A DNA stretch of 64,000 nucleotides from Alsobacter soli (GCF_003004785.1 NZ_PVZS01000003.1:176001-240000), one strand, 5' to 3'. Shown: positions 27,581-37,943, numbered from the stretch's first letter. The notes: generated by a model from the sequence alone, not told the origin. Numbers and translations: made by a program.

Positions 27581-28297
27581 ATGTTGGCGAAAGACGTCAT
27601 GACCCCCGGTGTCGTCTCGATTTCCCCGGAGGCCTCCATCAAGGATGCGGCTGCGCTCATGCTGGAGCGCCACATCAGCGGACTGCCGGTCATCGACGAG
27701 GCCGGCGCGCTGGTCGGAATGGTGACCGAGGGCGATCTGCTCAAGCGAGTCGAGCTGGGCACCCAGCAGAAGCGGCCGAAGTGGCTGGAGTTCATCCTGG
27801 GTCCCGGCCGCATGTCGACGGACTATGTCCAGACGCGCGGCCGCAAGGTCGGCGAGGTGATGACCTCCCGTGTCGTGACCGTGAACGAGGACGCCGATCT
27901 GGCCGATGTCGTGACTTCGATGAACGACCATCGGATCAAGCGCATCCCGGTCCTGCGCGGGGGCTCAGTGATTGGCCTCGTCACGCGGGCCGATCTGCTG
28001 AAGGCGCTCGAAGGCATGCTGGAGCGCGGGGCCGTGGCCGCCAACCCCAGCGACCTCGAGATCAGGTCCGCCATCCTGGCCGAGTTGGAGGCGCAGAGCT
28101 GGGCTCCGACCGGCACCATCAACATCAGCGTCCAGGGCGGCGTGGTGGAGTTGAACGGGTGCATCTTCGACGACCGCGAACGCGAAGCGCTGCAGGTGGC
28201 CGCCGAGAACGTTGCGGGGGTCAAGGCTGTGAAGGACCACGTCACGACGATCGAGCCCTATTCGGGGACCGTCATCTCGCAGGGGGACGCGGCCTGA
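27581..28297 (+). CDS. CBS domain protein with C-terminal BON domain
   Basis: A 238-residue cytoplasmic protein. Two CBS domains span about residues 1-150: VMTPGVVSISPEASIKDAAAL with HISGLPVIDEAGALVGMVTEGDLL, then VMTSRVVTVNEDADLADVVTS with HRIKRIPVLRGGSVIGLVTRADLL. A BON domain follows (about 165-228: LEIRSAILAELEAQ to VKAVKDHVTTIE). CBS pairs bind adenosyl compounds; BON domains often touch membranes. Its target is unknown. An A-G-GACGAA ribosome binding site precedes the ATG, and an FNR/FixK-like box lies upstream, suggesting control by oxygen tension. Confidence 0.9.
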   Translation: MLAKDVMTPGVVSISPEASIKDAAALMLERHISGLPVIDEAGALVGMVTEGDLLKRVELGTQQKRPKWLEFILGPGRMSTDYVQTRGRKVGEVMTSRVVTVNEDADLADVVTSMNDHRIKRIPVLRGGSVIGLVTRADLLKALEGMLERGAVAANPSDLEIRSAILAELEAQSWAPTGTINISVQGGVVELNGCIFDDREREALQVAAENVAGVKAVKDHVTTIEPYSGTVISQGDAA

Positions 28298-28315
28298 ACT
28301 CAGGCGCGAGCCTGA

Positions 28316-29725
28316 TCAACCCGCGTCTGGAAGCTCGCGTGCGGCCAGCGGGAACGTGAACTGGGCGTCGAGCCCGGGCGTGTAGACCACGGAGTAGCCG
28401 CCGTGCAGTTCGCGCTCGATGCAGAGCGCGATGAGAGTCGAGCCGAAACCCCGTCGTCCACTGGTCTCCGGCGCGGGCGCGCTGTCGGAGCTCACGGATT
28501 CACGCCACCGCAGGATCAGGCTCGGCTCCGGCTCTCCTTCGACCCGCCAGTCGACCGCGACCTCGCCGTGGGGCGCCGCCAGAGCCCCATGCTTCACGGC
28601 GTTGGTGGCCAGTTCGTGCAGGATCAGCGCGACAGGCACCACTTGGCGCGGCCCAAGATGAACGGGCCCGCCCGTCACGCGCCAGTGAACCGGGTCGGCA
28701 AAGCCGAAGGCTTCCAGTTCGGTCCGCAACAGCGTGGCGAGGTCGGCTCCATCCCAGCTCGAGTCGCTGAGCAGGTCATAGGAGTGCTTGAGCGCCATGA
28801 TGCGGCCCTCGATCGCGGCGCGGAAGTCGGCGAAGGACGCCGCGTTTCGGCTGGTCTGGGTGATCATGCCCAGCACGACGGCAAGGCTGTTCTTCACGCG
28901 ATGGTTCAGCTCGGCCAGGAGCATCTCCCGCTGGGCCGAGAACCGCTTGAGCTCCGTGATGTCCTGGACGACCCGCACGGCGTAGATGAAGGCGCCGTCG
29001 GGGGAGCGCACGCTCGTGCTGGAGACGTGGGTCCAGCGCTCCTCCCCGCCCTTTGTCCTGATTTTCTTCTCCAGCTGATAGCTCGGGATGACCCCGGCGC
29101 GCTGCTGCGAGAAGAGCTCCTCATCCTGGCTGGCGAATTCGGAACCGGAGACGAAGGTGAAGATCGGCGCGTCCAACATTTCCGCGCGGGAATAGCCCGT
29201 GATCCGGCACAGGGCCTCGTTGACGGACTTGATGCGCCCGTCTGCGCCGAGTTCCGCGATGCCCACGGCCGCATTCTCGTGCGTCGCCCGGAGCCGGCCT
29301 TCGCTGGCGCGCAAAGCCAGTTCTGCGAGCTTGCGCTCCGTGACGTCGTGAAGCGTGCCGACGCCGCGCACGGCCACCCCGCCGTCACCGCGAAGGATGC
29401 GACCACGGGCCACGACCCACCGCACGGCTCCGTCTGACCGAAAGATTCGGAATTCGGCGCCGTAGTGATCAGGTCCGCCGGGAGCGTAGGAGCTGCGGTA
29501 GCGCTCCATTACCCACCCATGGTCGTCCGGGTGGATCAGGTCAGCGAACAGGTCGCGGTGGGCTGGAACATTGGAAGGAACGCCGAGAATGGCGCGGAAC
29601 TCCGGCGACCACGTGTGCTCGTCACGCTCGATGTCGTTGTCCCAGATCCCGACGCCGGTCGCTTCCAGGGCGAGCCGAAGCCGCTCTTCGCTTGCGGCGA
29701 GCCGGCGCAGCAGGTCACCATCCAT
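28316..29725 (-). CDS. PAS-PAS-HWE family sensor histidine kinase
   Basis: A 469-residue cytosolic kinase with no membrane helices. PAS/PAC domains span about residues 12-135 and 140-262. The HWE kinase core follows: His275 in ELNHRVKNSLAVVLGMI is the phospho-acceptor, the N-box is VALILHELATNAVKHGAL, and the HWE-specific W-x-E reads LRWRESV. The G-box is short, as usual in this family. The start was set at ATG 29723-29725; an upstream GTG at 29794 is possible. It is divergent from a single-domain response regulator, its probable partner. The PAS ligand is unknown. Confidence 0.92.
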   Translation of the reverse strand: MDGDLLRRLAASEERLRLALEATGVGIWDNDIERDEHTWSPEFRAILGVPSNVPAHRDLFADLIHPDDHGWVMERYRSSYAPGGPDHYGAEFRIFRSDGAVRWVVARGRILRGDGGVAVRGVGTLHDVTERKLAELALRASEGRLRATHENAAVGIAELGADGRIKSVNEALCRITGYSRAEMLDAPIFTFVSGSEFASQDEELFSQQRAGVIPSYQLEKKIRTKGGEERWTHVSSTSVRSPDGAFIYAVRVVQDITELKRFSAQREMLLAELNHRVKNSLAVVLGMITQTSRNAASFADFRAAIEGRIMALKHSYDLLSDSSWDGADLATLLRTELEAFGFADPVHWRVTGGPVHLGPRQVVPVALILHELATNAVKHGALAAPHGEVAVDWRVEGEPEPSLILRWRESVSSDSAPAPETSGRRGFGSTLIALCIERELHGGYSVVYTPGLDAQFTFPLAARELPDAG

Positions 29726-29856
29726 TCCGGCGTCACCGTCCCTCGGGAAATCATCGGCCAGCGGCAATTTTGCCTGTAGTCTGCAGTCACACACTCACCC
29801 ATTCAAGAGCCGACGACCAATCCATCGCAGGTTGAGTGAGGGAAAACCCGTAAGGA

Positions 29857-29879
29857 CTTGGAAACATCTTGCTTCCAAG
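29857..29879. promoter_or_regulatory. Perfect inverted repeat between kinase and response regulator genes
   Basis: CTTGGAA (29857-29863) and TTCCAAG (29873-29879) with a 9-bp spacer lie in the 266-bp divergent gap between the kinase and the response regulator. It may be a dimeric regulator site or a transcript hairpin. I see no clear -35/-10 pair in the gap. Confidence 0.45.
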
Positions 29880-29991
29880 GTCTTCGGTGCGCCCGTCAGA
29901 GGCGCGCGAGCGAACGAGCGAGCAAAGGCTGGGGAGGATCACGAATCCATCTGGCCGAGGGGCTGCTTCGCACGGCGAAATGGTGCGGTAC

Positions 29992-30372
29992 ATGAAGCGA
30001 TTGCTGGTTGTTGACGACGACCCGTTGATGGGCGAGATGGCCAAAGGCTTTCTGCAGAACCCCAATACGGAGGTACACGTCGCCCGTTCCGGCGAGGAGG
30101 CTTTGAACCTGCTTTCCGGAGGACGTTTCGACCTCATCATGACCGACATCGACATGGGCAAGCTGGACGGGCTCGCGCTGCTCCGTCAGGTCCGGTTGTC
30201 GCCGACGCACGCCAAGGTGGCGGTGCTGGTCATCAGCGGCCGGAAGGATCTGGCCTCCATCGATGCAGCGCATGCGCTCGGCGCGGCCTCCTTCGTCAGC
30301 AAGCCCGTGAACTGGCGCCTGTTGCCCTACAAGATCCGCGCAATGCTATCCGCCACGTCGGACGCCGCCTGA
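29992..30372 (+). CDS. Single-domain response regulator (CheY-like receiver)
   Basis: A 126-residue receiver domain with no output domain. The acidic pocket is Asp9/Asp10 (LLVVDDDP), the phospho-acceptor is Asp52 (DLIMTDIDM), the switch serine is Ser82 (VISGRK) and Lys104 is in SKPVNW. The receiver resembles those of DivK/CheY type. It must act by protein contact or phosphotransfer. The start is the ATG at 29992; another in-frame ATG lies at 29980 and neither has a strong ribosome binding site. A terminator follows directly. Confidence 0.9.
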   Translation: MKRLLVVDDDPLMGEMAKGFLQNPNTEVHVARSGEEALNLLSGGRFDLIMTDIDMGKLDGLALLRQVRLSPTHAKVAVLVISGRKDLASIDAAHALGAASFVSKPVNWRLLPYKIRAMLSATSDAA

Positions 30373-30398
30373 GGCGGCCGCGTAGCGGGCAGACACAA

Positions 30399-30425
30399 AA
30401 AGGGCCCGCATCTGCGGGCCTTTCC
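30399..30425 (+). terminator. Terminator of the response regulator gene
   Basis: Stem GGCCCGCA (30403-30410) and TGCGGGCC (30413-30420) with a two-base gap, extended by A-T pairs, followed by TTTCC. It is 27 bp after the stop codon. Confidence 0.8.
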
Positions 30426-30475
30426 GTTGTGGTGGGGGATCGTCCGGACCTTTCCGGACCGGCTCGGCAAGTCGC

Positions 30476-30739
30476 TCAGGCGGCCTCCGCTAGCGCCTCG
30501 CGCAGCCGCGACAGGGCTTCGTCGAAGGCTTCCATGCGCAACGCCTGCGCCGGCTCGTGCTTGGCGTCAGAAAGCCGCCGCTCCAGTTCCGCGAGCAGAT
30601 GCTTCGCGTCGAGTTCGCCGACGCGGGCCAGATCCAGCACCGTCCGGCCCAGCGCATGCGTCCACATAGACCGCATGCCTTCCTTGAGAACCGCGTCCCG
30701 CTGCCGCGTGATATCCGATTGAGCGGCGTTGATGCTCAT
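30476..30739 (-). CDS. Small helical protein of unknown function (87 aa)
   Basis: An 87-residue protein of no family I recognise. It is mostly amphipathic helix: the first half (SINAAQSDITRQRDAVLKEG and the next 20 residues) is neutral, the second (LLAELERRLSDAKHE and on) is charged and leucine-rich, compatible with a short coiled coil. There is no signal or metal motif. The strong AGGAGG six bases before the ATG at 30739 supports a real gene. It lies between the response regulator terminator and lpxB. Confidence 0.65.
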   Translation of the reverse strand: MSINAAQSDITRQRDAVLKEGMRSMWTHALGRTVLDLARVGELDAKHLLAELERRLSDAKHEPAQALRMEAFDEALSRLREALAEAA

Positions 30740-30878
30740 GCCTGCCTCCTGAGCGGGCCCCCGCCCCCGCGGGAAGCTCGATTTGCGTCACAAGGAAGCC
30801 ACATGACATCTTTCAAGATCGTGAATGGCAGCTCGCTATCCTGAATTGCACGTACGAGGGGAGACTTTCCCGGCTGGC

Positions 30879-32078
30879 TCAGCGCCCCGCCGCCCGGAGC
30901 ACGACGGCGGCGGCCCGTTCGCTCGGCGTGTCCCCTTCCGGCAGGATCATCTTCTGGTCCAGGCGTTCGAAGGCAGTCACCTGCGCCTGACGCTCCGCGC
31001 TGTCACGCAGCAACGGCCCGAGAGCCGCGGCGAGGCGCTCCGGCGCGCTCGCCTCCTGCAGCAGCTCCGGAATGGCGTTCTCGCCCAGGATCAGGTTCGG
31101 CAGCACGATGGAGGGAACCTGGATGACGTGCTTCAGCTGCTCCTCCAGCTTGGACACCCGGTAGGCCACCACCATCGGCACGCCTGAAAGCGCCAGCTCC
31201 AGCGTCACCGTCCCGGACGCAGCCAGGGCCGCCCGCGCCTGGCGGAAGGCCGCGTATTTGTCGCGCTCCCCCATCACGATCCGCGGCTGCACGCGCCAGC
31301 CCGCCACCGCAGCCCGGATCGCCTGCTCCAGATGCGACACTGCCGGCAGCACCGCCTCGAACGCGACGCCCTGGTCCGCCAGGCGTTCAAGCGCCTGCCC
31401 GAAGGGCTCGAGAAGCCGGCCGATCTCCGAGCGCCGGCTCCCCGGCAGCATCAGCAGCACCGGCGGCTCCGCCCGTCGCCGCGCCATCTCCGCCGCGGAC
31501 GGGCGCAATTCGTCCAGCCGCTCGATGAGCGGGTGCCCCACATAGGCGCAGGCCGGCCCACCGAGCCGCCGATGCGCGTCCGGCTCGAACGGCAGCAGCG
31601 CCAGAACCTGGTCCACGTAGCGCGCCATCTTGCGCGCCCGTCCCGGCCGCCAGGCCCATACGCTGGGGCTCACATAGTTCACCACGGGCAGGCCCGGCGC
31701 CCTCTTGCGCACCCGCTTCGCCACGGCATGCGTGAAATCAGGGCTGTCGATGATCACCAGCACGTCGGGCCTTGCCGCAAGCACGGCGTCGACGGTCGCG
31801 TGGACGCGCCGAATGATGGTCGGCAGCCGCGCCAGCACGGGCAGGATGCCCATCACGGCGATGTCGGACAGCGGAAACAGGCTGCTCAGGCCCTCGCCCG
31901 CCATGGCCTCCCCGCCCACGCCCGAGAACCTGACGCCGTCCGCCCCGAGCCGGGCCTTGATCGCCCGCATCAGCTTGAAGCCGAGCTGGTCGCCCGAGTG
32001 CTCGCCGACGACCATGGCGACCCTGAGCGGCTCCGGCGGGCTTGCGCCCGCGGCTTGCCCGGGAATGGGCGCGCTCAT
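30879..32078 (-). CDS. lpxB: Lipid-A-disaccharide synthase
   Basis: A 399-residue GT19 glycosyltransferase that joins UDP-diacylglucosamine to lipid X at the inner face of the inner membrane. Hallmarks are AMVVGEHSGDQLGFKLMRAIK at the N-terminus, SDIAVMGILPVLARLPTI, DSPDFTHAVAKRVRKRAPGLP, VNYVSPSVWAWRPGRARKMA and LLMLPGSRRSEI. The start is the ATG at 32076-32078, four bases inside the lpxI stop region; the longer frame to 33302 is a shadow. It ends the large lpx cluster. Confidence 0.96.
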   Translation of the reverse strand: MSAPIPGQAAGASPPEPLRVAMVVGEHSGDQLGFKLMRAIKARLGADGVRFSGVGGEAMAGEGLSSLFPLSDIAVMGILPVLARLPTIIRRVHATVDAVLAARPDVLVIIDSPDFTHAVAKRVRKRAPGLPVVNYVSPSVWAWRPGRARKMARYVDQVLALLPFEPDAHRRLGGPACAYVGHPLIERLDELRPSAAEMARRRAEPPVLLMLPGSRRSEIGRLLEPFGQALERLADQGVAFEAVLPAVSHLEQAIRAAVAGWRVQPRIVMGERDKYAAFRQARAALAASGTVTLELALSGVPMVVAYRVSKLEEQLKHVIQVPSIVLPNLILGENAIPELLQEASAPERLAAALGPLLRDSAERQAQVTAFERLDQKMILPEGDTPSERAAAVVLRAAGR

Positions 32079-32917
32079 GCCCGCCGCCCCACCAGGAACA
32101 GGCCGGCGGCGTCCGCCGCCCGCACGGTCTCGGCCCTGTCGATCAGCACCACGCCGCCCGCCTCCACGGCCGCCCCGGAGAGTCCCGCCGCCCGGAGCTT
32201 CGCAATCGTCCGGGGGCCCAGCGCCGGGAGGTCCACCCGCAGGTCCTGCCCCGGCTTGGGCCGCTTCACGAGCACCCCGCCCCCGCCGTCGAGGCGCACG
32301 CGCCTGCTGCGCTGGAGCTGGGCGACCCGGTCCAGCATGGCGTCGGTGCCCTCCGGGCCCTCCACGGCCAGCACGCGCCCGCCGCTGACCACAACGCCCT
32401 GCCCGATGTCGAATCGCCCGGTGACGGCCAGCAGGTCCGTGGCGAGCGCGATGTCGGCTTCCTGGGCCACCGTGGGACGCGCAGCCGTGAGCGCGCCTTC
32501 GGGCGCCAGGACGCCCGGCGCGACCTCCTGGGCGCCGACCACGCGGAAGCCGTTCTCTTCGAGCAGCGCGACGGCGCCCCGAAGAATCCGGTCGTCGCCA
32601 CTCGACAGGATGCGCGCGAGCTCCTCGCGATTGCGGAAAGCTGAAAAGACGGATGAGATCGCCAGGGGCCCAGGCCGAGTCACGGCGCCCGCGAGCACGA
32701 CGCAAGCCGGCCGCGCCTCGCGCAACAGGCCGATCAGCCCGGCTGGATCCAGCATGTCGACTGTGGCGACCCGCTTTCCCGCGATGCGCCGCGGCGCAAA
32801 GCCGCGCAAGCCGATGACCAGGGCCTCGCGCCCGGTTGCGCGCACAGCCTCCGCCACCTCGGCGGGGAAGCGGCCGCCGCCAGCCACGATCGCGACCGGG
32901 CCCTCGGCGGGCGCCAC
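32075..32917 (-). CDS. lpxI: UDP-2,3-diacylglucosamine diphosphatase LpxI
   Basis: A 280-residue member of the DUF1009/LpxI family that converts UDP-2,3-diacylglucosamine to lipid X, the alphaproteobacterial replacement for LpxH. The start VAIVAGGGRFPAEVAEAVRA and the C-terminal region AGLSGAAVEAGGVVLIDRAE are typical. It begins with GTG at 32915-32917, 3 bp after lpxA ends, and overlaps lpxB by 4 bp (ATGA). Confidence 0.93.
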   Translation of the reverse strand: MAPAEGPVAIVAGGGRFPAEVAEAVRATGREALVIGLRGFAPRRIAGKRVATVDMLDPAGLIGLLREARPACVVLAGAVTRPGPLAISSVFSAFRNREELARILSSGDDRILRGAVALLEENGFRVVGAQEVAPGVLAPEGALTAARPTVAQEADIALATDLLAVTGRFDIGQGVVVSGGRVLAVEGPEGTDAMLDRVAQLQRSRRVRLDGGGGVLVKRPKPGQDLRVDLPALGPRTIAKLRAAGLSGAAVEAGGVVLIDRAETVRAADAAGLFLVGRRA

Positions 32918-32920
32918 GGC

Positions 32921-33730
32921 TCAGCCCTCCTGGGCGTCGCGTGGCGTGCAGATGGACCGGTTGCCGCCCTCGCGGATGAAGTCGAGGATCTCGTGCACGA
33001 CGCCGTGGCCCTCGAAGCTGGCAGCCACGTCCTCGACGCGCTCCTGCAAGGTGCCCTCGTCGGCGAACAGCAGCCGATAGGCCTTGCGAATATCGTGGAT
33101 CACCTCGCGCGAGAAGCCGCGGCGCTTCAGCCCCACGATGTTGAGGCCCGCCAGGTGGGCCCTGTTCCCGATGGCGATGCCATACGGAATGACGTCGTTC
33201 TCGACGCCGGAGAGCCCGCCGATGAAGGCGTGGGCGCCAATCCGGCAGAACTGGTGCACGGCCGCCCCGCCGCCGATGATGGCGAAGTCCTGCACTGTGC
33301 AATGCCCGGCCAGCATCACGTTGTTCGAGAAGATGACGTTGTTGCCGACCCGGCAGTCATGCGCCACGTGCGCCCCCGTGAGGAAGACGCACTTGTCTCC
33401 CACCACGGTGGCCAGACCCCCGCCCTCGGTGCCCGGGTTCATGGTCACGCTCTCGCGGATCATGCAGTCCGCGCCGATCGTCAGCGTCGAGGGTTCCCCG
33501 TGGAACTTCAGGTCCTGCGGCTGGTGACCGATGGAGGCGAAGGGAAAGATCCTGGCCCGCGGCCCGATGGTCGTGCGCCCCGCCAGGACGACGTGGCTGA
33601 TCAACTCGCTGTCGTCACCCAGCCGGACGTCCGCGCCTATGATGCAATAAGGCCCGATGCGCACGCGCTCGCCGAGCTCCGCGCCCGGCTCGATGATGGC
33701 CGTCGGATGAATCTGTGTCACTGCGCTCAC
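32921..33730 (-). CDS. lpxA: Acyl-ACP--UDP-N-acetylglucosamine O-acyltransferase
   Basis: A 269-residue left-handed beta-helix acyltransferase, first step of lipid A synthesis. The hexapeptide repeats run from [20 protein letters not shown] to about residue 190. The catalytic His is His124 in [13 protein letters not shown], with His121 nearby; the acyl ruler segment [11 protein letters not shown] precedes it. The C-terminal helices end in [10 protein letters not shown]. The GTG start overlaps the fabZ stop (GTGA), so the two are coupled. Confidence 0.96.
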   Translation of the reverse strand: MSAVTQIHPTAIIEPGAELGERVRIGPYCIIGADVRLGDDSELISHVVLAGRTTIGPRARIFPFASIGHQPQDLKFHGEPSTLTIGADCMIRESVTMNPGTEGGGLATVVGDKCVFLTGAHVAHDCRVGNNVIFSNNVMLAGHCTVQDFAIIGGGAAVHQFCRIGAHAFIGGLSGVENDVIPYGIAIGNRAHLAGLNIVGLKRRGFSREVIHDIRKAYRLLFADEGTLQERVEDVAASFEGHGVVHEILDFIREGGNRSICTPRDAQEG

Positions 33731-34191
33731 TCGGTCACCAGCATGGCGCTGAGCTCGGCCTCGCACACCACCTTGCCCTGCACCTTGGCCTGGCCGCCGA
33801 ACCACCACATGTTGGCGCGCTGGCGCAGCTTGGTCATGTGGTACTCGACGACGTCGCCCGGCTCGACCGGCTTGCGGAACTTCACCTTGTCTATGGTCAT
33901 GAAGTACACGACCTTCGGCCGGGACGTCCCGAGCTTGGCGTTGACGCACAGGGCTCCTGCCGTCTGCGCCATGCCCTCGATCAGCATAACCCCCGGCATG
34001 ACCGGCCGATTGGGGAAATGGCCCTGGAATTGCGGCTCGTTGATGGTGACGTTCTTGATGCCGATGCAGCTCTCGTCGCCTTTCATCTCGATGATGCGGT
34101 CGACGAGCAGGAACGGATAGCGGTGCGGAAGCAGGTCCATGACCCGCATGATGTCCGCCGTCGCCAGCGTCGTGGATTCCGTCTCGGTCAT
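33727..34191 (-). CDS. fabZ: 3-hydroxyacyl-ACP dehydratase FabZ
   Basis: A 154-residue hot-dog dehydratase for fatty acid elongation and for the hydroxyacyl pool used by LpxA/LpxD. The catalytic His is in [14 protein letters not shown] and the Glu in [14 protein letters not shown], with [11 protein letters not shown] between. The start was set at ATG 34189-34191; a longer frame to 34506 overlaps lpxD and is not real. It lies between lpxD (41 bp upstream) and lpxA (overlap). Confidence 0.96.
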   Translation of the reverse strand: MTETESTTLATADIMRVMDLLPHRYPFLLVDRIIEMKGDESCIGIKNVTINEPQFQGHFPNRPVMPGVMLIEGMAQTAGALCVNAKLGTSRPKVVYFMTIDKVKFRKPVEPGDVVEYHMTKLRQRANMWWFGGQAKVQGKVVCEAELSAMLVTE

Positions 34192-34232
34192 CGGCAAGGC
34201 CTTCTGTCTTGTCGAGGTCGGCTGGCGCCGCC

Positions 34233-35297
34233 TTAGTCGGTGTCTTCCTGCGGCGCGCCGCTGCTTTTCCGCTTCGCAAGATTGCTGAGCGTCGTCAACT
34301 CGCGCACCCATTGGCGCATCGGCTTGGCCGGCGTGCCGCCCCACCGGGCGCCCGCCGGCACATCGGTCGCCACGTTGCTGGCCCCTGCGATCTGCGCGCC
34401 GGTCCCGATATGCACGTGCCCGACCGTCCCAACTGCCCCGCCCAGCACGACGAAGTCGCCAAGGGTGGTGCTGCCGGAAATGCCGACATTGGCGACGATG
34501 ACGCAATGGCGGCCAATCACCACGTTGTGGGCGATCTGCACGAGGTTGTCGATCTTAGTCCCCTCGCCCACGACCGTGTCGCGGTTCGCCCCGCGGTCGA
34601 TCGTGGTGTTGGAGCCGATTTCCACGTCGTTCTGGATGATGACGCGGCCGACCTGCGGCACCTTGAGGTGCCCCTGCGGCCCCATCGCAAAGCCGAAACC
34701 GTCCTGCCCAAGGCGTGCGCCCGGATGGATGATCACCCGGTCGCCAATCAGGGCGTTCTGGATGGTGACGTTCGGACCGATGGAGGACTGGCGGCCGATG
34801 CGCACCTGCGGCCCGATGACCGTGTTGGCGCCGATCACCGACCCGGCGCCGATCTCGGCCCCAGGGCCGACTACCGCGCCAGGGTCGACCGTCACGCCCG
34901 ATTCAAGGCGCGCCTCGGGATGCACGAAAGCGCCGGGGGCGATGCCGCTGGCTCCGAAGCTGGAGCCCGGGCGCATGGCCTCCGGAAACAGCTTCGCCGT
35001 GACCATGGCGCAGGCCCGATAGGGCTGCCCCACCACGAGAGGCACCACATTGGCGGGAACGCGCGCGGCGAATTTCGGAGCGACCAGGCAGGCCAGAGCC
35101 CGGGTCGTCTCGAGTTCGCCCACGTATTTCGGATTTTCCAGGAACGCGAGGTCGCGAGGACCAGCCGAGTCGAGCGGAGAAACCGCCTCGATAGCCAGGG
35201 AAGCGTCAGCGCCTTCGGGAAGCTTCGCCCCCGTCAGAGCCGCGATATCCGCCAGCGTGATGGGGGCGGCGAGCTTAAAGAAAACGGGGTCTGTCAT
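34233..35297 (-). CDS. lpxD: UDP-3-O-(3-hydroxyacyl)glucosamine N-acyltransferase
   Basis: A 354-residue acyltransferase for the third step of lipid A synthesis. The N-terminal uridine-binding domain (about residues 1-110) is followed by a left-handed beta-helix with hexapeptide repeats and a C-terminal helical tail. The catalytic His is His257 in [28 protein letters not shown] precedes it, as in the family. Two adjacent ATGs (35295-35300) precede T-D-P; the second has better spacing to GGATGC. It is 49 bp downstream of bamA. Confidence 0.95.
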   Translation of the reverse strand: MTDPVFFKLAAPITLADIAALTGAKLPEGADASLAIEAVSPLDSAGPRDLAFLENPKYVGELETTRALACLVAPKFAARVPANVVPLVVGQPYRACAMVTAKLFPEAMRPGSSFGASGIAPGAFVHPEARLESGVTVDPGAVVGPGAEIGAGSVIGANTVIGPQVRIGRQSSIGPNVTIQNALIGDRVIIHPGARLGQDGFGFAMGPQGHLKVPQVGRVIIQNDVEIGSNTTIDRGANRDTVVGEGTKIDNLVQIAHNVVIGRHCVIVANVGISGSTTLGDFVVLGGAVGTVGHVHIGTGAQIAGASNVATDVPAGARWGGTPAKPMRQWVRELTTLSNLAKRKSSGAPQEDTD

Positions 35298-35346
35298 CAT
35301 GCATCCGACGGGTGCGCCCCGGCCTGCGTGGCCGGGGCGCCCGTCA

Positions 35347-37743
35347 TTAGAAGCTGGTGCCGCCCGAGAAGCGGAACACCTGGGTGCGATCGCCCTGCGC
35401 CTTGGAGATCGGGTAGGCGAGGTCGAAGCGGATCGGGCCGAGCGGCGACTGCCAGAGCAAGCTGCCACCCACGGACGAGCGGATCTTGTGGGAGTCGATC
35501 ACGCTCACAGTCGCAGGGTATCCAGCGACGGCCGAGGGCGGGATGATGCCGCTGAAGTCCTTGCGACCCTCATAGCCGTAGAGCGTACCGGCGTCGGCGA
35601 ACACGGCGCCCTTGAACCCAAGCTCACGCGGCAAGCCGAAGATCGGGAACTGCACTTCGGTCGACCCGCCGAAATAGGTCGTGCCGCCCAACGCGTTGTT
35701 CTTCGGATCGGCGGCGTCGCGCGGGCCGATGCCCGAGGGAGCGAAACCACGCACGAGGCTCGGGCCCAGGAAGAACTGGTCCGTGATGCGCAGATCCTTG
35801 CCGCCGAGCGCATGGATATTGCCGGCCTGCAGCTTGACCATGCCGACGAAATCGTCGCTCAGCTCGCGATAGAACCGGGCCTCGCCGGTCGTACGGATCC
35901 ACCGGGAATCGCCGCCGAGGCCGGCGATGTCCTGCTTAATTTCCGCATAGTAGCCGGCGCGCGGGTTCTTGTTGTTGTCGAGGGTATTGTAGTTGAGCGT
36001 GTAACCGGCGGCGGACGTCAGGTAGGAGCCAGCCGACTCCTTGAGGGCCAGCGAGGCTTCGCCATTGTACAAGCAGCCCGGATAGCCGAGGCTCGCATCA
36101 AGCGGATACCAGCAGTCGTTGAACGGCTTGCTGTAGGTATTCGGGATCTTGATGTCCTGATTGTACAGCGAGTACCGGAACAGCACGCTCGCCTCTTCCG
36201 TGAGCGGCAAGCCGAGGCGGATGGTGCCGCCCGTCATCCGGTTCTCGTAGTACGAGTACCGGGTGTTGTCGCTCTGCTTGGCGAAAAGGTCGAAGCCGAC
36301 CGCCATGCGGCGATCCAAGAAGTACGGCTCGGTGAACGAGAACTCGACGCCCTTGGAATACTGGCCCGTGGACGCCGCGAGCTTCACGTACTGGCCGCGA
36401 CCCAGGAAGTTGGTCTCGGTGACCGACACCTCGGCGATGAAGCCGTCCGACGTAGAATAGCCGCCAGAGACCGCGAAGGCGCCCGTGGGCTGATCCTCGA
36501 CGTCCACGTTCACGACGACTCGGTCGGGCGTGGAGCCGGGCTCGTTCGAGATCCGGACCTTTTTGAAGTAGCCGAGGTTGTTCAGGCGGCGCTCCGCCTT
36601 GTCCATCAGCACCTTATTGTAGGCGTCGCCCTCGCCCACGTCGAATTCGCGGCGGATGACGTAGTCGCGCGTGCGGGTGTTGCCGCGGATGTTGATCCGC
36701 TCGATGTAGACGCGCGGACCTTCCTCGACCACGTAGCTGAGGTTGATCGTCGCCGTCGCCGGGTCGCGGTCGCCACGCGGGCGCACCTGCGAGAAGGCGT
36801 AGCCGCGGCTCGCGACCTCGGTCGTGATCGACTGGAGGGTCTTCTCGACGTCCTCGGCGTTGTACACGTCGCCCGAAGCCGTACGGACCTTGCCGCGAAG
36901 GCGATCCGCATCGACGTCCGGGATCTTTGATTCAACCCCGACCTGGCCGACGTGGTACTGCTGGCCCTCGTCGACCGTGACGACGATGCGGTAGCCGCCG
37001 GCCGCCTGGTCGAACTGCACGTCCGTGCCCACGATGCGGAAATCCGCATAGCCGTGCTTCAGGTAGAAGCGCCGGACGAGCTCGAGGTCCGACTGGATCT
37101 TGTCCGGATCGTAGACGTCCGAGGTCTTCAGCCAGGAGAGGAAGTTGCTCTCCGTCGTGGTCATCTGGTCGCGCAGGCGGCCAGAGCCGTAGGCGCGATT
37201 GCCGACGAACTCGATCGACTTCACGCCGGTCTTGTCGCCCTCGTTGATGGTGAACACCACGTCGACGCGGCCGTTGTCGAGCGGCACGGTGCGGGCCGTG
37301 ACCGACGCGAGGCTGCGACCGCCGCGGCTGTAGATCTCCTTCAGGCGCTGCACGTCGGCGTCGATGGTCGCCTGGCTGTAGGGTCCACGCGCCTTGGTCT
37401 GAACTTCCTGGGTGAGCGCGTCGCTCTTGAGCTTCTTGTTGCCCTCGAAAACGACGCGGTTCACCACCTCGTTCTCGCGCACAGACACGACCATCTGGCC
37501 GCCGCGCTGGGAGACGCTCACGCTGGAGAACAGGCCCGTCGCCATCAGGTCCTGGCGCGCCTGCTCGGGAGATTGCCCGTTGACGTAGGAGCGGATCGTC
37601 TCCGCATCCACCCGACGATTGCCCTGGACAACGACGCTCTGAGCGAAAGCCGGAGCCCCCATCGCGATCACCAGGGCGATGCTCACCGCCGTCTGCTGGA
37701 GCGCGCGCGTCGTGCGCCGCAATCCGCCAGTCTCGAAAGCCAT
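35347..37743 (-). CDS. bamA: Outer membrane protein assembly factor BamA
   Basis: A 798-residue Omp85 protein that inserts beta-barrels in the outer membrane. It has a signal peptide ending after GAPAFAQS, five POTRA domains (about residues 38-430; the last includes [20 protein letters not shown]), and a 16-strand barrel ending in Phe. Lid-loop hallmarks include [18 protein letters not shown] and, near the end, [18 protein letters not shown]. It follows rseP, the usual order, with a 217-bp gap that may hold its own promoter. Confidence 0.97.
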   Translation of the reverse strand: MAFETGGLRRTTRALQQTAVSIALVIAMGAPAFAQSVVVQGNRRVDAETIRSYVNGQSPEQARQDLMATGLFSSVSVSQRGGQMVVSVRENEVVNRVVFEGNKKLKSDALTQEVQTKARGPYSQATIDADVQRLKEIYSRGGRSLASVTARTVPLDNGRVDVVFTINEGDKTGVKSIEFVGNRAYGSGRLRDQMTTTESNFLSWLKTSDVYDPDKIQSDLELVRRFYLKHGYADFRIVGTDVQFDQAAGGYRIVVTVDEGQQYHVGQVGVESKIPDVDADRLRGKVRTASGDVYNAEDVEKTLQSITTEVASRGYAFSQVRPRGDRDPATATINLSYVVEEGPRVYIERINIRGNTRTRDYVIRREFDVGEGDAYNKVLMDKAERRLNNLGYFKKVRISNEPGSTPDRVVVNVDVEDQPTGAFAVSGGYSTSDGFIAEVSVTETNFLGRGQYVKLAASTGQYSKGVEFSFTEPYFLDRRMAVGFDLFAKQSDNTRYSYYENRMTGGTIRLGLPLTEEASVLFRYSLYNQDIKIPNTYSKPFNDCWYPLDASLGYPGCLYNGEASLALKESAGSYLTSAAGYTLNYNTLDNNKNPRAGYYAEIKQDIAGLGGDSRWIRTTGEARFYRELSDDFVGMVKLQAGNIHALGGKDLRITDQFFLGPSLVRGFAPSGIGPRDAADPKNNALGGTTYFGGSTEVQFPIFGLPRELGFKGAVFADAGTLYGYEGRKDFSGIIPPSAVAGYPATVSVIDSHKIRSSVGGSLLWQSPLGPIRFDLAYPISKAQGDRTQVFRFSGGTSF

Positions 37744-37914
37744 CGAGGAACCCGCCCTTATTTCTTATCTCTCCGGCAGCCCCCACAGGCAGGCCGGATG
37801 TCCCAAGCTACTCGACGCATCTACCAAGTTTCAGCCGCACTGCAAATGACGAATGCGCAGCAGCCGCTAAATCCGGGGGCGCGTGGCTTCGATGACACTT
37901 ACCGCATGGTTAAT

Positions 37915-37943
37915 GAAGGCCAGCCGCTTGCTGGCTGGCCTTC
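37915..37943. terminator. Bidirectional hairpin between rseP and bamA
   Basis: An 11-bp perfect stem (GAAGGCCAGCC at 37915-37925, complement at 37933-37943) with a seven-base loop lies 18 bp after the rseP stop codon. No long T run follows on either strand, so it may be a weak terminator or an RNA-processing structure partly insulating rseP from bamA. The rest of the 37744-37960 gap shows nothing else clear. Confidence 0.55.
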
